From Bacillota bacterium (GTDB lineage Bacteria > Bacillota > DTU030), in NCBI GenBank assembly GCA_012518435.1, contig JAAYSG010000001.1:1-40184 (forward strand): a DNA stretch of 40,184 nucleotides. Reading direction: 5' to 3'. The translations under genes and the position numbers were made by a program. Shown here piece after piece: positions 38,494-40,184 of the stretch. The notes beneath the pieces were generated by a model. It saw nothing but the letters and a program-made list of their open reading frames with translations, was not told the origin of the DNA and made no database searches. Numbering within the stretch: position 1 is the first letter of the stretch; each line of letters opens with the position of its first letter.

Positions 38494-39051
38494 ATGGCGA
38501 AACAAAAAGGTATTATTAGAGAATATCTGGAATGTATCGCAATCGCACTAATCCTTGCCTTTTTTATAATTACCTTTGTTGTGCAGTCTTTTGTGGTTGA
38601 TGGTTCTTCCATGGAGCCAACCTTACATAATGGACAGCGATTATTGGTAAATAAATTCATTTATCATTTTAGGCCCCCCCAACCTGGAGATGTCATTGTC
38701 TTTCGCTATCCTGCTAATCCCCGGGAGGATTTCATCAAAAGAGTAATTGGTGTTGGCGGAGACACTGTCGGAATAATAGACGGCCAGGTTCTGGTAAACG
38801 ACCATCCCCTGGATGAACCTTACTTGATTGAACCAACATATGGCAATCACTTGGTGGAAGTCCCTCCGGGTAAAGTATTTGTGCTGGGTGATAATAGAAA
38901 TAACAGCAGGGATAGTCGCTATCCCGATGTCGGTTTATTAACTCGCCGGGATATTATCGGCAAGGCGGCATTTATCTATTGGCCACCTCGGGATCTTGGG
39001 CCTGTGGATGCAAGGAAAAACACCTCTGCTGTTGCCACTGAAGGCGGGTGA
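38494..39051 (+). CDS. lepB: Signal peptidase I
   Basis: VDGSSMEPTLHNGQRLLVNKF (Ser), RYPANPREDFIKRVIGVGGD (Lys), VLGDNRNNSRDSR; ATG 38494 after GAGGAGGAAGG. Confidence 0.96.
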   Translation: MAKQKGIIREYLECIAIALILAFFIITFVVQSFVVDGSSMEPTLHNGQRLLVNKFIYHFRPPQPGDVIVFRYPANPREDFIKRVIGVGGDTVGIIDGQVLVNDHPLDEPYLIEPTYGNHLVEVPPGKVFVLGDNRNNSRDSRYPDVGLLTRRDIIGKAAFIYWPPRDLGPVDARKNTSAVATEGG

Positions 39052-39058
39052 GGGGAAT

Positions 39059-39979
39059 ATGCAGTGGTACCCGGGCCATATGGCTAAGGCCAAGGGCCTA
39101 ATTTATAATAATATTAAATTGGTGGATTTGGTTTTGGAGGTCATTGACGCCAGGATCCCCGCAGCCAGCAGTAACCCCGAAATAATAAAAATTGCGGGTG
39201 AGAAACCCCGGCTTCTAATATTGAATAAGGCAGATCTGGCTGATCCCCTGGTAACCGACAAATGGCAAAAGTGGTACAAAGAAAAGGGGGAGTACGCACT
39301 TGCTCTAAATGCGGTTTCGGGCCGGGGTATCAGGGAAGTAATTGCAATTTCACGGCAATTAGTCCAGCCAACAATGGCAGCTTTGGAACTTAAGGGACGA
39401 AAAAAACGCCCAGCCCGCTTAATGGTTGTGGGTATCCCCAATGTGGGGAAATCATCCCTCATCAACCGCTTAGCAGGCAGGAGGAGGGCGGCAACCGGTG
39501 CCAAGCCCGGCATTACCCGAGGCAAGCAATGGATTAGCCTGGCAGGGGAATTGGAACTGTTAGATATGCCGGGAGTCCTTTGGCCCTCCCGAAGGGATGC
39601 ATGCCTGGGCCTCAAGTTAGCAGCAACAGGTGCCCTTCCATTGGAATCGATACCGGTGGAGGAAGTTGCCCATTGGCTAGTTACATTATTACTGGAGAGG
39701 GCCCCCCAGCAATTAAGAAAACAATATGGTTTGCCCACTTTGCCTCCAGACCCATACCAAATCTTAAATTATATCGGTAAAAAAAGAGGAATGCTCCTCC
39801 CCGGGGGTGTTAGTGACCTAAATAGGGCTGCCGGGTTACTTTTGCGGGAATTTCAAAACGGGCAGTTGGGCCGCGTCACCTTAGAACTACCAGCGGAGGA
39901 GAATAACAATGAAGTCTGTGGACATGACCCTGGCGGAATTAAAGACTTGGCTCCGGGGACTATCTTTGCTGGAGATTGA
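39059..39979 (+). CDS. rbgA: Ribosome biogenesis GTPase RbgA/YlqF
   Basis: MQWYPGHMAKAKGLI, DARIPAASSNP, LNKADLAD, GIPNVGKSSLINRLAG; circularly permuted GTPase. Confidence 0.96.
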   Translation: MQWYPGHMAKAKGLIYNNIKLVDLVLEVIDARIPAASSNPEIIKIAGEKPRLLILNKADLADPLVTDKWQKWYKEKGEYALALNAVSGRGIREVIAISRQLVQPTMAALELKGRKKRPARLMVVGIPNVGKSSLINRLAGRRRAATGAKPGITRGKQWISLAGELELLDMPGVLWPSRRDACLGLKLAATGALPLESIPVEEVAHWLVTLLLERAPQQLRKQYGLPTLPPDPYQILNYIGKKRGMLLPGGVSDLNRAAGLLLREFQNGQLGRVTLELPAEENNNEVCGHDPGGIKDLAPGTIFAGD

Positions 39980-40184
39980 AAGGGTCTTGCCCCAGTTGAG
40001 ACAAGACCCGCGTAAAGGGGTAGAAAACCTGATTAAAAGCTATGAAATAAAATTAGACAGAAGGAAACGGGAAATTGCAAGTTGGGAAGAGCTTTGCCGC
40101 TATGAAAAAAGTCTCAGGAAAAAGGGTTTCCGCCATGTGGTGGGAATAGATGAGGCGGGGCGTGGCCCACTGGCTGGCCCGGTA
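39909..40184 (+). CDS. rnhB: Ribonuclease HII, N-terminal part (3' truncated by window edge)
   Basis: ATG 39909 opens MKSVDMTLAELKTWLRGLSLLEIERVLPQLRQDPRKGVENLIKSYEIKLDRRKREIASWEELCRYEKSLRKKGFRHVVGIDEAGRGPLAGPV; GIDEAGRGPLAGPV is the RNase HII active-site motif. Overlaps the rbgA 3' end by 71 nt. Confidence 0.94.
   Translation, partial: MKSVDMTLAELKTWLRGLSLLEIERVLPQLRQDPRKGVENLIKSYEIKLDRRKREIASWEELCRYEKSLRKKGFRHVVGIDEAGRGPLAGPV

Noticed and set aside
39103-39738. 211-aa antisense ORF opposite rbgA
   Set aside because: Shadow ORF; sense frame is an intact RbgA GTPase.
1-40184. CRISPR array, prophage, transposase, tRNA/rRNA or toxin-antitoxin module
   Set aside because: Read through both strands and intergenic gaps; no regularly spaced repeats, transposase or phage domains, or RNA gene signatures seen. 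Small RNAs cannot be excluded without a covariance search.

Overview
This window is a dense chromosomal housekeeping and sporulation region from an endospore-forming Firmicute. Gene content and order look Clostridia/Peptococcaceae-like; the taxon is inferred, not proven. About 40 genes can be named. They run from the 3' end of rsmB through rlmN, prpC, prkC, rsgA, rpe, spoVM, rpmB(-), asp23-like, fakA-like, degV/fakB-like, recG, gpr(-), rsmD, coaD, a coiled-coil ATPase-b-like gene, ylbJ(-), a ylbK-like patatin, tmcAL/ylbM(-), pta, ackA, yceD, rpmF, fapR, plsX, fabH, fabK, fabD, fabG, acpP, fabF, rnc, spoVS, smc, ftsY, ylxM, ffh, rpsP, khpA, rimM, trmD, rplS, lepB and rbgA to the 5' part of rnhB. 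I found no mobile element with a recognisable transposase, no CRISPR array, no rRNA or tRNA gene and no obvious novel defence system. The most useful finds are small or non-coding: (1) a 27-codon spoVM gene absent from the ORF track; (2) a candidate FapR operator on the start site of a strong fapR promoter; (3) a consensus-perfect sigma-H promoter upstream of spoVS; (4) a pseudoknot-capable structured element between rplS and lepB; (5) a 7+5+7 nt dyad filling the rplS promoter spacer; (6) a 90-nt inverted-repeat-bounded element between divergent ylbJ and ylbK; (7) a Spo0A-box-containing 9-bp palindrome in the tmcAL-pta gap; (8) a hairpin-rich 367-bp gap between gpr and rsmD. All were found by eye; no folding, alignment or database search was run.
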